A stretch of DNA of 55,241 nt. Origin: an uncultured SAR86 cluster bacterium (GTDB lineage Bacteria > Pseudomonadota > Gammaproteobacteria > Magnimaribacterales > AG-339-G14). Below, piece after piece: positions 37,416-51,494 of this stretch. Numbering within the stretch: position 1 is the stretch's first letter; every line of letters begins with the position of its first letter. The notes beneath the pieces are model-generated. The model worked only from the letters and a program-made list of their open reading frames with translations, had not been told where the DNA came from and did not search any database. The DNA lies in NCBI GenBank assembly GCA_902527995.1, contig CABZRA010000004.1, positions 1 to 55,241 of the forward strand, given 5' to 3'. Made by a program: the position numbers and the translations under genes.

Positions 37416-38002
37416 TAACCAAATTGTTGTTTTTCTTTTATTTCATCGACGGTCTTACAATCTATGCATTGTGTTGCTGTGGGTCTAGCTTCTAGCCTTT
37501 TAATGCCGATTTCAATTCCACAGGTTTCACAAAAACCATACAAATCATCATCTATATCTTTCAAAGACATTTCAATTTTTGAAATAAGCTTTCTTTCTCG
37601 CTCTCTTTTTCTAAGTTCCAACATAAACTCCTCCTCTTTGGCTGCTCTATCAAGAGAATCAGGGAAATTACTTTGGTCTTTTTGAATTAATTGTTCAGTT
37701 TTTTCTTGCTCAGTCTCTAAAGCCAACTTCCAAGCACTTAGGATTGAAATGAAATGTTTCTTCTGAGACTTATTCATATATTTTTCTGTTTTATTTGGAT
37801 TGTAAGGTGTAAAAGTTTTTGCAAAAGACTCAAAATCAGAAGGATTAGAAATAATTTGTTTTTTTGTAACTTTTCTTTTGACAGTTGTCTTTTTAGCTGC
37901 GGCTTTTTTTAGGGCTGGTTTTTTAGCTTTGGCTTTTGTAGGTGCTTTTGTCTTAGCTTTGACTTTTATAGGTTTCGAGTTAGGTTTCTTTTTTGCGACC
38001 AT
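37415..38002 (-). CDS. dksA: RNA polymerase-binding transcription factor DksA with Lys/Ala-rich N-terminal extension
   Basis: YMNKSQKKHFISILSAWK; SNFPDSLDRAAKEEEFMLELRKRERERKLISKIE; CETCGIEI...CIDCKT zinc finger. Confidence 0.95.
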   Translation of the reverse strand: MVAKKKPNSKPIKVKAKTKAPTKAKAKKPALKKAAAKKTTVKRKVTKKQIISNPSDFESFAKTFTPYNPNKTEKYMNKSQKKHFISILSAWKLALETEQEKTEQLIQKDQSNFPDSLDRAAKEEEFMLELRKRERERKLISKIEMSLKDIDDDLYGFCETCGIEIGIKRLEARPTATQCIDCKTVDEIKEKQQFG

Positions 38003-38050
38003 AAGAAAAAAATTAAGGTGGTGAAATTTACCAAAACCTAAGATAACTTT

Positions 38051-39052
38051 CTAGTTAATTTTTATAAATTTTTCATATAATTCTAGATAATCTTTCGGCT
38101 TTAATCTTGGGCCTATTATTTCTACTCCTTTGGATGCCAAAAAACAGCCAAACTTAGCAGCCTCTTCCAATTTTCTTTCCTTACTAATTAGATTCAAAAC
38201 ACCTCCAGCAAACATATCCCCCGCACCATTGGTGTCAATCGCTTCGGCAGGAAAGCCGTTAATTTTCTTTGTAAATTTTTTTGTAATTACAAAAGCTCCA
38301 TTTGAGCCATCAGTGACAAAAATATTTTTCGCTACAGCTAATAATGCATTCTTAATTGTTTCTATGTCCTCTGATTCACAAAATGCTTTCGCTTCTTCAA
38401 AATTACAGAATAAATAATCTATAGGCATAGCCATCCAGCTTTCAAGTCTATTCTTGAATGAATTGACGATGTTAGGATCAGATAGACTAATTGAAATTTT
38501 TATATTTCTTTCTCTTCCAATTTTGATTATTTTTTTGCTCGTTTCGAAACAGGAATCGCTGCTAACTAAATAACCTTCCAAATAAATAATTTCAGAATTA
38601 TTTATTAAGTTTTCATCGATATCAGAAAGGTTTAAGTCTGCGCTTATTCCTAAGCAAGTACTCATCGTTCTTTCGGCATCAGGAGAGATCATAATTAAGC
38701 AGGTCCCAGTATTTTCTTCTCCATCAGAAATTATATTGTTTTGAATTCCTATCTCTTCAAGATCTTTTTTATAGAATTTTCCGTTAGAATCCCTAGCAAC
38801 TTTGCCCAGAAAACCACAACTACTACCTAAAGACGACGCAGCGAAAATAGTGTTCGTTGCCGAACCTCCGCAGGCGTTTTGGCTATTTTTAAAATGTTTA
38901 GATAATTTTTTAAATAGCTGTTCTTGATAGTTTGATTCACATAAGCCCATAGTTCCTTTCTGTATTGAGATATCGTCAAGGAAAGAATCTTCTATTAAAA
39001 ATTGTTTATCTACCAAGGCATTACCTACACCAAGTATATTAATTTTTTTCAT
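38051..39052 (-). CDS. PfkB-family carbohydrate/adenosine kinase
   Basis: GVGNALVDKQFLIEDSFL; NACGGSATNTIFAASSLG; DTNGAGDMFAGGVL. Confidence 0.88.
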   Translation of the reverse strand: MKKINILGVGNALVDKQFLIEDSFLDDISIQKGTMGLCESNYQEQLFKKLSKHFKNSQNACGGSATNTIFAASSLGSSCGFLGKVARDSNGKFYKKDLEEIGIQNNIISDGEENTGTCLIMISPDAERTMSTCLGISADLNLSDIDENLINNSEIIYLEGYLVSSDSCFETSKKIIKIGRERNIKISISLSDPNIVNSFKNRLESWMAMPIDYLFCNFEEAKAFCESEDIETIKNALLAVAKNIFVTDGSNGAFVITKKFTKKINGFPAEAIDTNGAGDMFAGGVLNLISKERKLEEAAKFGCFLASKGVEIIGPRLKPKDYLELYEKFIKIN

Positions 39053-39680
39053 TATTTATGATTAAAATATTTTTTATATTATTAACTTCTTCGTAAAAAA
39101 GGCCTTTAGAGATAGCAAATCTTTCGTATCCTAGCATTTTTAAATTCATTATATTTTCGCTATTAATTCCTCCAATTGCATATATAGGTTTGTCATTACA
39201 TAGTAAAGCTTCTTTTATTACTTCTTCATTAGGGGGATAAACAATGTCGTCTTTAGTAGAACTTTTAAAAAAAGAGCCAACAGCCAAATAATCCCAATTG
39301 ATTAATTCCTCAGGAGGATTTTTTAATAAATTAAGATTCCACTTACACGAGAAACCTGTAATGTAATTTTCATTAATTATATTTGAATATTTTTTTAAAA
39401 ATTTTTGATTTTTTTGGTTATGGTAATCTTTTTCTCCCAAATGAAATCCGTCAGCGCCTATTTCTAATGCAATTTCAGGAAAATCATTAATAATTAATTT
39501 TCCATTTTGACTTTTTATAATTTCCAATAAGTAGGTAGCGTTTTTTCTAATAATTTCTAACTCTTCATTCTTCGATCGATATTGGAAAGTGCTGATACCA
39601 ACTTTTAAAAGATTATTAACTTTTGCTGTTAGTTTTTTTAGATTTTCATTAGCCGGCGTTATTGCGTATATATTATTCAT
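39039..39680 (-). CDS. thiE: thiamine phosphate synthase family
   Basis: FQYRSK; ADGFHLGEKDY; YAIGGINSENI. Confidence 0.82.
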   Translation of the reverse strand: MNNIYAITPANENLKKLTAKVNNLLKVGISTFQYRSKNEELEIIRKNATYLLEIIKSQNGKLIINDFPEIALEIGADGFHLGEKDYHNQKNQKFLKKYSNIINENYITGFSCKWNLNLLKNPPEELINWDYLAVGSFFKSSTKDDIVYPPNEEVIKEALLCNDKPIYAIGGINSENIMNLKMLGYERFAISKGLFYEEVNNIKNILIINNEKN

Positions 39681-40456
39681 TGATTCAAATTAATAAACTC
39701 TTGATGGCCCGTATTAAGAGAATTGTTTAAATATTTTTCCATAAAATCATTTGCTTCTTTGCAACTTTTGTATAAATTTTTTGATTTGATCAAATTGCAA
39801 AGTATTGATGTTGAAAGGGCGCAACCTGTTCCATGAATTTTTTTATTTAATTTAGAGGTTTTTATTTCAAGTTTTTTTTCCCCATTTACGTAGAGCGTAT
39901 TAACTATATTTTTACTAATTTCATTCCCAGTGACGTAAATTTTGCTAATTCCTAAATCTTGAAGTTTTTTTATAGAATCTTCTGGTTCTTTAAAGCCAGT
40001 TAAATAAAAGAGTTCTTCGCTATTCGGTGTTAAAACAGAAGCGAGTGGGTATAATTTTTTTAAAGCTAAATTTAAATTTTTTTTCTTTAAAAATAAGCCT
40101 CCTCCTCCAGCCTTTATTATTGGATCAATAACTATGGGGATATTTAGATGTAATTTTAAAAAGTTAGCAGTTTCTTCAATAATTTTATTTGATGAGACTG
40201 CACCGATTTTAATTCCAGAAACTTCGAAATTTTTTACCATATTTTTTAAACTTTTTTTAAAAAATTTTTCGTTAACATCAATTACTTTGTATAACTTTTT
40301 TGCGTCTTGAATAGTCAAATTATTGATTACGGAAAGACAATGAAAATTAAATTTATTAGCAACCATTATGTCCATCGTCATTCCTGCAGCACTCGTTGGA
40401 TCGTGCCCTGATATTGTTAAAATAAATTTTTTCTGACTCATGTTAAATAAACTCAT
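39677..40456 (-). CDS. thiD: hydroxymethylpyrimidine/phosphomethylpyrimidine kinase
   Basis: LTISGHDPTSAAGMTMDI; VIDPIIKAGGGGLF; HGTGCALSTSI. Confidence 0.9.
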   Translation of the reverse strand: MSLFNMSQKKFILTISGHDPTSAAGMTMDIMVANKFNFHCLSVINNLTIQDAKKLYKVIDVNEKFFKKSLKNMVKNFEVSGIKIGAVSSNKIIEETANFLKLHLNIPIVIDPIIKAGGGGLFLKKKNLNLALKKLYPLASVLTPNSEELFYLTGFKEPEDSIKKLQDLGISKIYVTGNEISKNIVNTLYVNGEKKLEIKTSKLNKKIHGTGCALSTSILCNLIKSKNLYKSCKEANDFMEKYLNNSLNTGHQEFINLNQ

Positions 40457-40495
40457 TATAATGCTGCTCTAAGACAAGCCAAACTAATTAAAAAG

Positions 40496-41512
40496 ATGGA
40501 AAAAAGCAAAGTTGGTATAATCGGTGCAACAGGATACGTTGGCGAAGAATTACTCAAACTTCTTGATCAAAAAACTGACCTAGAAGTCTCTTTTTTATCT
40601 TCCTCAAATAGTATTGGAGAAAATCTTTATGAAAAGATTAAGCCATTCAATAACATAAAAGATCAAAAGTTTTTTCCTGCTGAAGAGGCTATTTTAAAAG
40701 ATCTTGATTATGCTTTCTTTGCTACACAACATAATTTTTCTATGGACATTGTTCCCTCATTACTAAGAAAAAAAATCAAAGTAATAGATCTTTCTGCAGA
40801 TTTTAGATTTTCTGACCCCAATTTATGGCAGCAAGCATATGAAGATGAACATCGAGCCACAGACTTATTAAAAAATGCAGTTTATGGTTTACCTGAACTA
40901 GAAAGAGAAAAAATAAAAGATGCTGATCTAGTTGCTGTTCCAGGTTGTTACCCTACAGCTTCACTTTTGGGAATAATTCCAGCTATTCACTATCTAAAAA
41001 AAGAACCTCAAATAATTTTAGACGTAAAATCAGGCATAAGCGGAGCGGGCAGGCAAACGGTTGAAAATAAATTGTCAGTCGAAATTGAAGACAATTTTAA
41101 GGCTTATTCGCCTGAGTTTCATAGACATCAATCAGAAATTTCACATTTTCTAGAAAAACAATATGGATCGGCTCCCTTTATAATATTCACACCTCATTTG
41201 ATTCCAACATTTAGAGGAGAATATGTAACTTGTTATTTAGAAATAGAAAATCAAGAGAATAATTTCCAAGAAATTTACGAGAACTTCTATAAAAACGAAA
41301 AATTTGTTAGAGTATTACCGAAAGGTACGATACCTGAGATAAAAAAGGTACAAAACACAAACTTTTGCGACCTATCAATTTTTAAGAAAAAAAATATTTT
41401 GACAGTACATATCGCTATTGATAACCTCCTTAAAGGTGCCGCGAGCCAAGCGGTTCAATGTTTAAACTTAATGTCCGGAGCTAAAGAAGATTCAGGATTA
41501 AATTCATTATGA
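40496..41512 (+). CDS. argC: N-acetyl-gamma-glutamyl-phosphate reductase
   Basis: VGIIGATGYVGEELL; VPGCYPTASLLGI; HRHQSEI. Confidence 0.95.
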   Translation: MEKSKVGIIGATGYVGEELLKLLDQKTDLEVSFLSSSNSIGENLYEKIKPFNNIKDQKFFPAEEAILKDLDYAFFATQHNFSMDIVPSLLRKKIKVIDLSADFRFSDPNLWQQAYEDEHRATDLLKNAVYGLPELEREKIKDADLVAVPGCYPTASLLGIIPAIHYLKKEPQIILDVKSGISGAGRQTVENKLSVEIEDNFKAYSPEFHRHQSEISHFLEKQYGSAPFIIFTPHLIPTFRGEYVTCYLEIENQENNFQEIYENFYKNEKFVRVLPKGTIPEIKKVQNTNFCDLSIFKKKNILTVHIAIDNLLKGAASQAVQCLNLMSGAKEDSGLNSL

Positions 41513-41856
41513 TCGATAAGTACATTCCACAAGAACTGAATATTTCTGAAGCAGCAGTTTCAAGAATAGACAAATTAGTTGCAGATGAGGAGAGTAATGC
41601 AATTTCTTTGAGGGTATTTGTAACAGGTGGAGGATGCTCAGGCTTTCAATATGGCTTTAGATTAGAAGATGAATTGGATGAGGAAGATACTATTTTAAAA
41701 AAAGATAAAGTATCTATTGTCATCGACCCGCTGAGTATGCAATACATTTATGGCTCTACTTTAGATTATAAAGAAGATTTAGAAGGTTCTAGATTTGTTA
41801 TTGATAATCCCAACGCTGTAACTACTTGTGGGTGCGGTTCTTCTTTTTCAATTTAA
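41509..41856 (+). CDS. erpA: iron-sulfur cluster insertion protein ErpA
   Basis: LRVFVTGGGCSGFQYGF...NPNAVTTCGCGSSFSI. Confidence 0.95.
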   Translation: MIDKYIPQELNISEAAVSRIDKLVADEESNAISLRVFVTGGGCSGFQYGFRLEDELDEEDTILKKDKVSIVIDPLSMQYIYGSTLDYKEDLEGSRFVIDNPNAVTTCGCGSSFSI

Positions 41857-41858
41857 CC

Positions 41859-42989
41859 TTAAAATACCTCTCCTGTGAGAGAAGGAATAGCTCCTGTAGA
41901 AGATTTTAGATCAATTTTCTTGTTTTCTAATCTTTGCTTTGCTAGCCAACCAAATGTAGAGGTTTCTACAAACATAGGGTCGATACCGATAGTTTTAGTA
42001 TTACCAATAGACCAATCTCTAGGCAATTTTGTTTTTATCCTTTTTATCAAATAAGAATTTTTTGAACCACCACCACAAATATAGATATTTAATTTTTTTG
42101 ACGAACAGTTTTTTATAAGTGAATTAACTAGAGTTAAAGCAGTAATTTCAGTCATTGCTGAAATCCAATCAAACTTACTTATATTCGAATCTTTAATAAA
42201 TAGTTTTGAAAAGTCGTAATTCTCTGTAGAGTCACTTTTTGGAGTCTCTAAATTAAAAAAGGGCTTCTTAATTAAAAAATCGATAGTTTTTGTAAGTTTT
42301 TGAAAATCCCCCTTTTTTGCAAAATCACCATTTTTATCAAATGAATTTTTTCCTCCTATAAGCTTCTTAACACTTTGATCGATTAAACAATTTCCTGGAC
42401 CAGTATCCCATCCAATAGTCTTTTTATTTTTTAGCAACAAAGTAACATTAGTGATGCCTCCAATATTTACAATTGCTCGATTTTTTGTCTTTTCTCTTAA
42501 AAAGAAATTATGAAAAGATGGAGTAAGGGGAGCCCCACTGCCTCCATTCATAATGTTCGTTTGACGAAAATTACTAATTGTTTTAATACCAGTCAGGTCT
42601 GAAATTATTTTTGGATTACCTATTTGGAGAGAATAAGGTTTTTTTGAAAAAGGGCGGTGTTGGATTGTTTGGCCATGCGAACCGATTGCTTGGATGTCAG
42701 AATTTCTTAATTTGGATTTTTTTAACAACTTTTTCACGACGTTAACTGTTTCCAAAGTGAATTGGTTATCAGCTTCTTTTAACTCTTTTGTCGGGTGAAG
42801 AAAAAGGTTTTTTTTTGTTCTTGATAATTTCATCATTCTATCTAAAAGAGCTTTTGGCATTTTTACCGAACATGAATTTAAGATTTTTATATTATTGGTG
42901 ATTTTTAAAAGAGACGCATCTATCGAATCCATGCTCGTACCCGATAAAGTACCAATATATAAATCATTTTTGTTTCTAATTTGCTGCAT
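41859..42989 (-). CDS. anmK: anhydro-N-acetylmuramic acid kinase
   Basis: YIGTLSGTSMDSIDASLL; IGSHGQTIQHRP; NIGGITNVT. Confidence 0.95.
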   Translation of the reverse strand: MQQIRNKNDLYIGTLSGTSMDSIDASLLKITNNIKILNSCSVKMPKALLDRMMKLSRTKKNLFLHPTKELKEADNQFTLETVNVVKKLLKKSKLRNSDIQAIGSHGQTIQHRPFSKKPYSLQIGNPKIISDLTGIKTISNFRQTNIMNGGSGAPLTPSFHNFFLREKTKNRAIVNIGGITNVTLLLKNKKTIGWDTGPGNCLIDQSVKKLIGGKNSFDKNGDFAKKGDFQKLTKTIDFLIKKPFFNLETPKSDSTENYDFSKLFIKDSNISKFDWISAMTEITALTLVNSLIKNCSSKKLNIYICGGGSKNSYLIKRIKTKLPRDWSIGNTKTIGIDPMFVETSTFGWLAKQRLENKKIDLKSSTGAIPSLTGEVF

Positions 42990-44262
42990 AGATTTGTAAA
43001 TATAGATTATCTATTCTATTTATCATTCTTACAGCCAAATTTTGAAAACCTTCTTTTTCAGAATCACCTATTGGTTCAGCATCAGGAAGCTTTACTGTTA
43101 ATGGATCCGTATGCATGCCATTCACTCTGAACTCGTAATGCAAGTGATATCCAGTTGCTAACCCAGATTTACCAACATAACCAATAATCTCACCTTGGGA
43201 AACTTTATCTCCTAACTTAAGGCCTTTTTTATATTTAAATAGATGTGCATATCTAGTTGAATAATCCTCTGAGTGCTTTATTTCAATTAACTTTCCATAG
43301 CCTCCTTTGTTACCAATATAAGATACAGATCCTGAGCTAGTAGAAATAATAGGAGTTCCTTTTGGAGCTGCATAATCTACTCCAGTATGGGCGCGAATTG
43401 TATTTAAGACTGGGTGTTTTCTATTTAAATTATATTTTGAGCTTATGTAACTAAATTCAACTGGAGTTCTCAAAAAGGCTTTTTTTACATTTTTACCTCG
43501 CAAAGAAAAATATTCTTTGGTCCCGTCTTTATAAAAATATCTGATAGCAGTAAAAACCTTATTACCTCTTAAAAATCTTGCAGCTTTTATATCTGGATTT
43601 TTTACTTGGTTTCCTTTCCAATAAAAATCTTCATATAAAACGTCAAATTTATCGCCGGGCCTGATATCAAAAATAAAATCTATATCCCATCCAAATAGAT
43701 AGACTAAATCCATGATTAGACTATCAGACAATCCTTCACGAACGGCAGACTCGTAAAGAGAGGTATCAATAGTAACTGAAGCAAATCTTTCAAGTTTTTC
43801 TAAAGGCCTAGAAAAGTTTTGTATCTTAAAGAGACCATTTTCATAAGTCGCTAAGATGCCATCTAATTCGTTAGAGGTTAAAAAGATTTCTTCGGGTTCT
43901 CCAAAGCTAGTCTTTTTTATTTCAAGAAAGTCACCAACTTTAATTTGAGCTAATTTTTCAGAGCCACTAGTCTTAATAAGAGCTCTGATATAAGCATCTT
44001 TGATGTTAGATGTTTTGAGTAAATTTAATAAAGTATCATTTTTTTTAATTTCAAGGATTTGAATCACATTATTTGTATCAACTTCATGAGAAAGGCGATC
44101 ATCAGCAAGTAAAACTTTACTTCTGAAAACTTCCTTTTCAATAAACTCGGAATTATCCGATGGGTAAGGGATTTTTGGCGAAAAAATAATTCCAATAAAC
44201 AAAAGAATCAAAATTAGTAAAAAAAGTAAATAATATTTAATTTCAAAAAAAAGATTTTTCAT
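42976..44262 (-). CDS. M23-family (LytM) murein endopeptidase
   Basis: HTGVDYAAPKGTPI...KLIEIKHSEDYSTRYAHL...GYVGKSGLATGYHLHYEFRVNG. Confidence 0.93.
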   Translation of the reverse strand: MKNLFFEIKYYLLFLLILILLFIGIIFSPKIPYPSDNSEFIEKEVFRSKVLLADDRLSHEVDTNNVIQILEIKKNDTLLNLLKTSNIKDAYIRALIKTSGSEKLAQIKVGDFLEIKKTSFGEPEEIFLTSNELDGILATYENGLFKIQNFSRPLEKLERFASVTIDTSLYESAVREGLSDSLIMDLVYLFGWDIDFIFDIRPGDKFDVLYEDFYWKGNQVKNPDIKAARFLRGNKVFTAIRYFYKDGTKEYFSLRGKNVKKAFLRTPVEFSYISSKYNLNRKHPVLNTIRAHTGVDYAAPKGTPIISTSSGSVSYIGNKGGYGKLIEIKHSEDYSTRYAHLFKYKKGLKLGDKVSQGEIIGYVGKSGLATGYHLHYEFRVNGMHTDPLTVKLPDAEPIGDSEKEGFQNLAVRMINRIDNLYLQIYAAN

Positions 44263-44325
44263 TTTTAATCTTCAATTATTTTATCTGTTAAAGTTATAAA
44301 AGTTATTTTTTGATATTCTAATTAA

Positions 44326-45549
44326 ATGCTTACAGTTCAAGAAAAAATCGAAATTCTCCTAAGAGGCATCGAAGAAGTAATTCCTAAAAAAGATTTTATC
44401 TCTTTGATCGAAAAGAAACAAAAGTTAACTGTAAAAGCTGGGTTTGATCCAACTTCACCCGATTTGCATTTAGGCCATACAGTTTTAATAAATAAGCTAA
44501 AGCAATTTCAAGATTTAGGTCATAAAGTGATCTTTCTAATTGGCGATTTCACTGGCTCTATTGGCGACCCTTCTGGAGTTAGTGAAACAAGACCTGTTTT
44601 ATCAAAAGAAGAGTTAAAAAAAAATTCAGCTACATATAAAAAACAAATATTCAAAATTTTAGATCCTAAAAAGACAGACATACAGTTTAATTCGAGCTGG
44701 TTCAATAAAATGAAGCCCCAAGATTTTGTAAAATTAGCTTCTTCAATGACTGTTGCCAGGATGCTTGAAAGGGAAGACTTTAGTAAAAGATACAAATCAA
44801 ATCAGCCTATTTCGATTCATGAATTTTTGTATCCTTTAGTACAAGGATACGATTCATTTTTTCTTAAAGCTGATGTTGAACTCGGAGGGACAGACCAAAA
44901 GTTCAACTTATTAGTTGGAAGAGATATACAAAAAATCAATGGAATGAAAGAACAGATAATTATCACTTTACCCATTCTCGAAGGTTTGGATGGGGTAAAG
45001 AAGATGTCCAAGTCTTTGAATAATTATGTTGGGTTGACAGATAATCCCGATGAGATGTTCGGAAAGCTAATGTCTATTTCAGATGAAATGATGTGGCGTT
45101 ATTATGATCTTCTGAGTTTTAAAACCAATAAAGAAATTAAAAAATTAAAAAATATGTCATCTTCTGGAATTGACTTAATGGAGACAAAGTTTAAGTTGAG
45201 TTTAGAAATTGTGGAAAGATTCCACGGTAAAAGGAAATCAATAATGGCATTGGAGGAATTTAAAAATAGGTTTGGCAAAAAAAAAGACCCCACAAATATT
45301 TTAAATCTTGATTTAAAAATAAAACAGAAGTCTTTAAAATTGATTGATCTTTTAGCGCATTCTGGACTTGGAGAGAATATATTTTGTCAAAGCAAATCTG
45401 AAGCCAGAAGAATGCTGTCCCAATCTGCGGTAAAGGTTGATGGAAAAAAGGTAACTAAGGAAGATTTTTTAGTCAAAATCAACAAAAAAACCTTAATTCA
45501 AGTAGGAAAAAGGAGGCATTTAAAAATTACTTTAAAAAGCTCAAATTAA
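44326..45549 (+). CDS. tyrS: tyrosyl-tRNA synthetase
   Basis: [32 protein letters not shown]-terminal S4 domain. Confidence 0.96.
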   Translation: MLTVQEKIEILLRGIEEVIPKKDFISLIEKKQKLTVKAGFDPTSPDLHLGHTVLINKLKQFQDLGHKVIFLIGDFTGSIGDPSGVSETRPVLSKEELKKNSATYKKQIFKILDPKKTDIQFNSSWFNKMKPQDFVKLASSMTVARMLEREDFSKRYKSNQPISIHEFLYPLVQGYDSFFLKADVELGGTDQKFNLLVGRDIQKINGMKEQIIITLPILEGLDGVKKMSKSLNNYVGLTDNPDEMFGKLMSISDEMMWRYYDLLSFKTNKEIKKLKNMSSSGIDLMETKFKLSLEIVERFHGKRKSIMALEEFKNRFGKKKDPTNILNLDLKIKQKSLKLIDLLAHSGLGENIFCQSKSEARRMLSQSAVKVDGKKVTKEDFLVKINKKTLIQVGKRRHLKITLKSSN

Positions 45550-45574
45550 CCCTTTAATTAAACTTATTCATATG

Positions 45575-45580
45575 TATAAT
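45575..45580 (+). promoter_or_regulatory. candidate rRNA operon -10 box (TATAAT) with GC-containing discriminator (CGC)
   Basis: 'tatgTATAATCGC' about 170 bp upstream of 16S and just after tyrS; -35 weak or unclear. Confidence 0.4.
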
Positions 45581-45625
45581 CGCAAATTCCTGCGCTAAAT
45601 TTAACGTAGGGAGTTTTTTAATAGA

Positions 45626-45653
45626 TTAGTTCATGTAATTCGTGCGGACACTT
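45626..45653 (+). other. 5' arm of pre-16S processing stem
   Basis: ttagttcatgtaattcgtgcggacactt pairs with 47303-47330: 23 Watson-Crick, 4 G-U, 1 mismatch over 28 nt (hand aligned). Confidence 0.85.
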
Positions 45654-45745
45654 GCCTTGTAAGTAAAGGTACGTGTCACTTTTTGAATATTTATATTCAA
45701 AACCCTTTTTTGATATTTTTTTTAGAAAAAAATATCCGTTTAATT

Positions 45746-47279
<1,534 letters not shown>

Positions 47280-47302
47280 CTATAAAACACGATTTTTACT
47301 GT

Positions 47303-47330
47303 GAGTGTCCGCTCGAATTGCATGAATTAG
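47303..47330 (+). other. 3' arm of pre-16S processing stem
   Basis: gagtgtccgctcgaattgcatgaattag, reverse complementary to 45626-45653. Confidence 0.85.
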
Positions 47331-47335
47331 TTTTC

Positions 47336-47474
47336 TAACCTTTAAGGTTAAGAGTGTTTTTTAAAAGTATTGTGATCCAAATATTAATAATTATTGTTAT
47401 CAATTATTAATAGAATTTTTAAAAGTTTTAAAACTTTTAAACATCAAGTTCAAGAATTAAATTTATTTAATTCT
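47336..47474 (+). repeat. series of AT-rich inverted repeats in the 16S-23S spacer
   Basis: taacctttaaggtta (47336-47350); attaataatt...aattattaat (47383-47411); aaaagttttaaaactttt (47421-47438); agaattaaat-tt-atttaattct (47453-47474). Confidence 0.8.
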
Positions 47475-47552
47475 GAATGCTAATGGCAAATAAAATTAGG
47501 CGCTTATTATTCAAATTGTCTTAACTTTCAAACTTTTTAGTTTAGAAACATT

Positions 47553-50457
<2,905 letters not shown>

Positions 50458-50524
50458 TGTTTCTAAATTTGATTGTAATCGCTTGATTTTAATTTGATTG
50501 GATCACGGTACGTAACGAGAATTT

Positions 50525-50643
50525 TGTCCGATGACAATAGCGAGTGTGACCCACCTGATACCATATCGAACTCAGAAGTGAAACTACTTAGCGCCGATGG
50601 TAGTGTAGTCTTTTCTATGCGAGAGTAGGACATCGTCGGACTT
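50525..50643 (+). rRNA. rrf: 5S ribosomal RNA
   Basis: cccacctgataccatatcgaactcagaagtgaaa...tagcgccgatggtagtgtag...gcgagagtaggacatc. Confidence 0.95.
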
Positions 50644-50653
50644 CTTGTTAAAT

Positions 50654-51481
50654 TTAAATTGTCCCCATACAAATTGCATATTCACTTTTTTCATGAAAAG
50701 CGACTTCAATTTCAGCTAACTTAAATCCATCTTCTAAAATTTCCCTCATTAAAGTATATTTTTGCGTTCGCCCTATTACATATACTTTTTTAATTTCATA
50801 AAAATAAGCAGAAGTTATTGCTGTTTTTAAAATAGTTTGTCCGACCATGCTAATTATTCCTGCAGCTAGATCCTCCTTTGAACAATCAGAAAATTCACTT
50901 TTGCCGAAATTCACCGCGCTAGCTGTTTCTGGTAGGTTGCCTATTGGTCCAGAAACCACGTCTTTCAGAAGTAAATCAACTTTTTCTTTTTCACCTTTGG
51001 CCGAAAGAGAATTTATGATTTCATGCGAATCCTCTTTAATAATTAAACTACAAAGTCCTTTGATCGTGCCACCTCCAAGTCCTGTCCCTCCAGAATGAAA
51101 AATTTCATTGTTATTTTTTATTGCACAGGCAGAGCCGGAACCTAAACTAATTACCATAAAAGAGTTTTCTTCAGGATTGAATAGAGAAATAGCTCCTTTA
51201 ACGATGGCATCGATTTCGTTGAAATGATCTATTTTAATTTGCTCGTAAGATGATGGAAGGTCTAAATGTTTACCTCCGGTAACTCCTATTTTTGATAAGT
51301 TATCAACCTCAGAGACACAAGAATCTATAATCTCTTTTAGGAAATTAACTGATGCCCCCTTCGAATCAAAGGATTTAAACTCGAGTTCTGAGTTTTTGGA
51401 AATAACAACGTCGGTGTTAGTAATACCGAAGTCTATTCCTAATTTTGTAGATTTAGCCATATTGCTGTTACTAACAGGCAA
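50654..51481 (-). CDS. coaW: type II (CoaW-like) pantothenate kinase
   Basis: LGIDFGITNTDVVI; VTGGKH; GSGSACAI; GGTGLGGGTIKGLCSLI; AVNFGK; GIISMVGQTILKTAI...VYVIG; resembles staphylococcal CoaW. Confidence 0.8.
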   Translation of the reverse strand: MPVSNSNMAKSTKLGIDFGITNTDVVISKNSELEFKSFDSKGASVNFLKEIIDSCVSEVDNLSKIGVTGGKHLDLPSSYEQIKIDHFNEIDAIVKGAISLFNPEENSFMVISLGSGSACAIKNNNEIFHSGGTGLGGGTIKGLCSLIIKEDSHEIINSLSAKGEKEKVDLLLKDVVSGPIGNLPETASAVNFGKSEFSDCSKEDLAAGIISMVGQTILKTAITSAYFYEIKKVYVIGRTQKYTLMREILEDGFKLAEIEVAFHEKSEYAICMGTI

Positions 51482-51494
51482 TATAGATTAAAAA

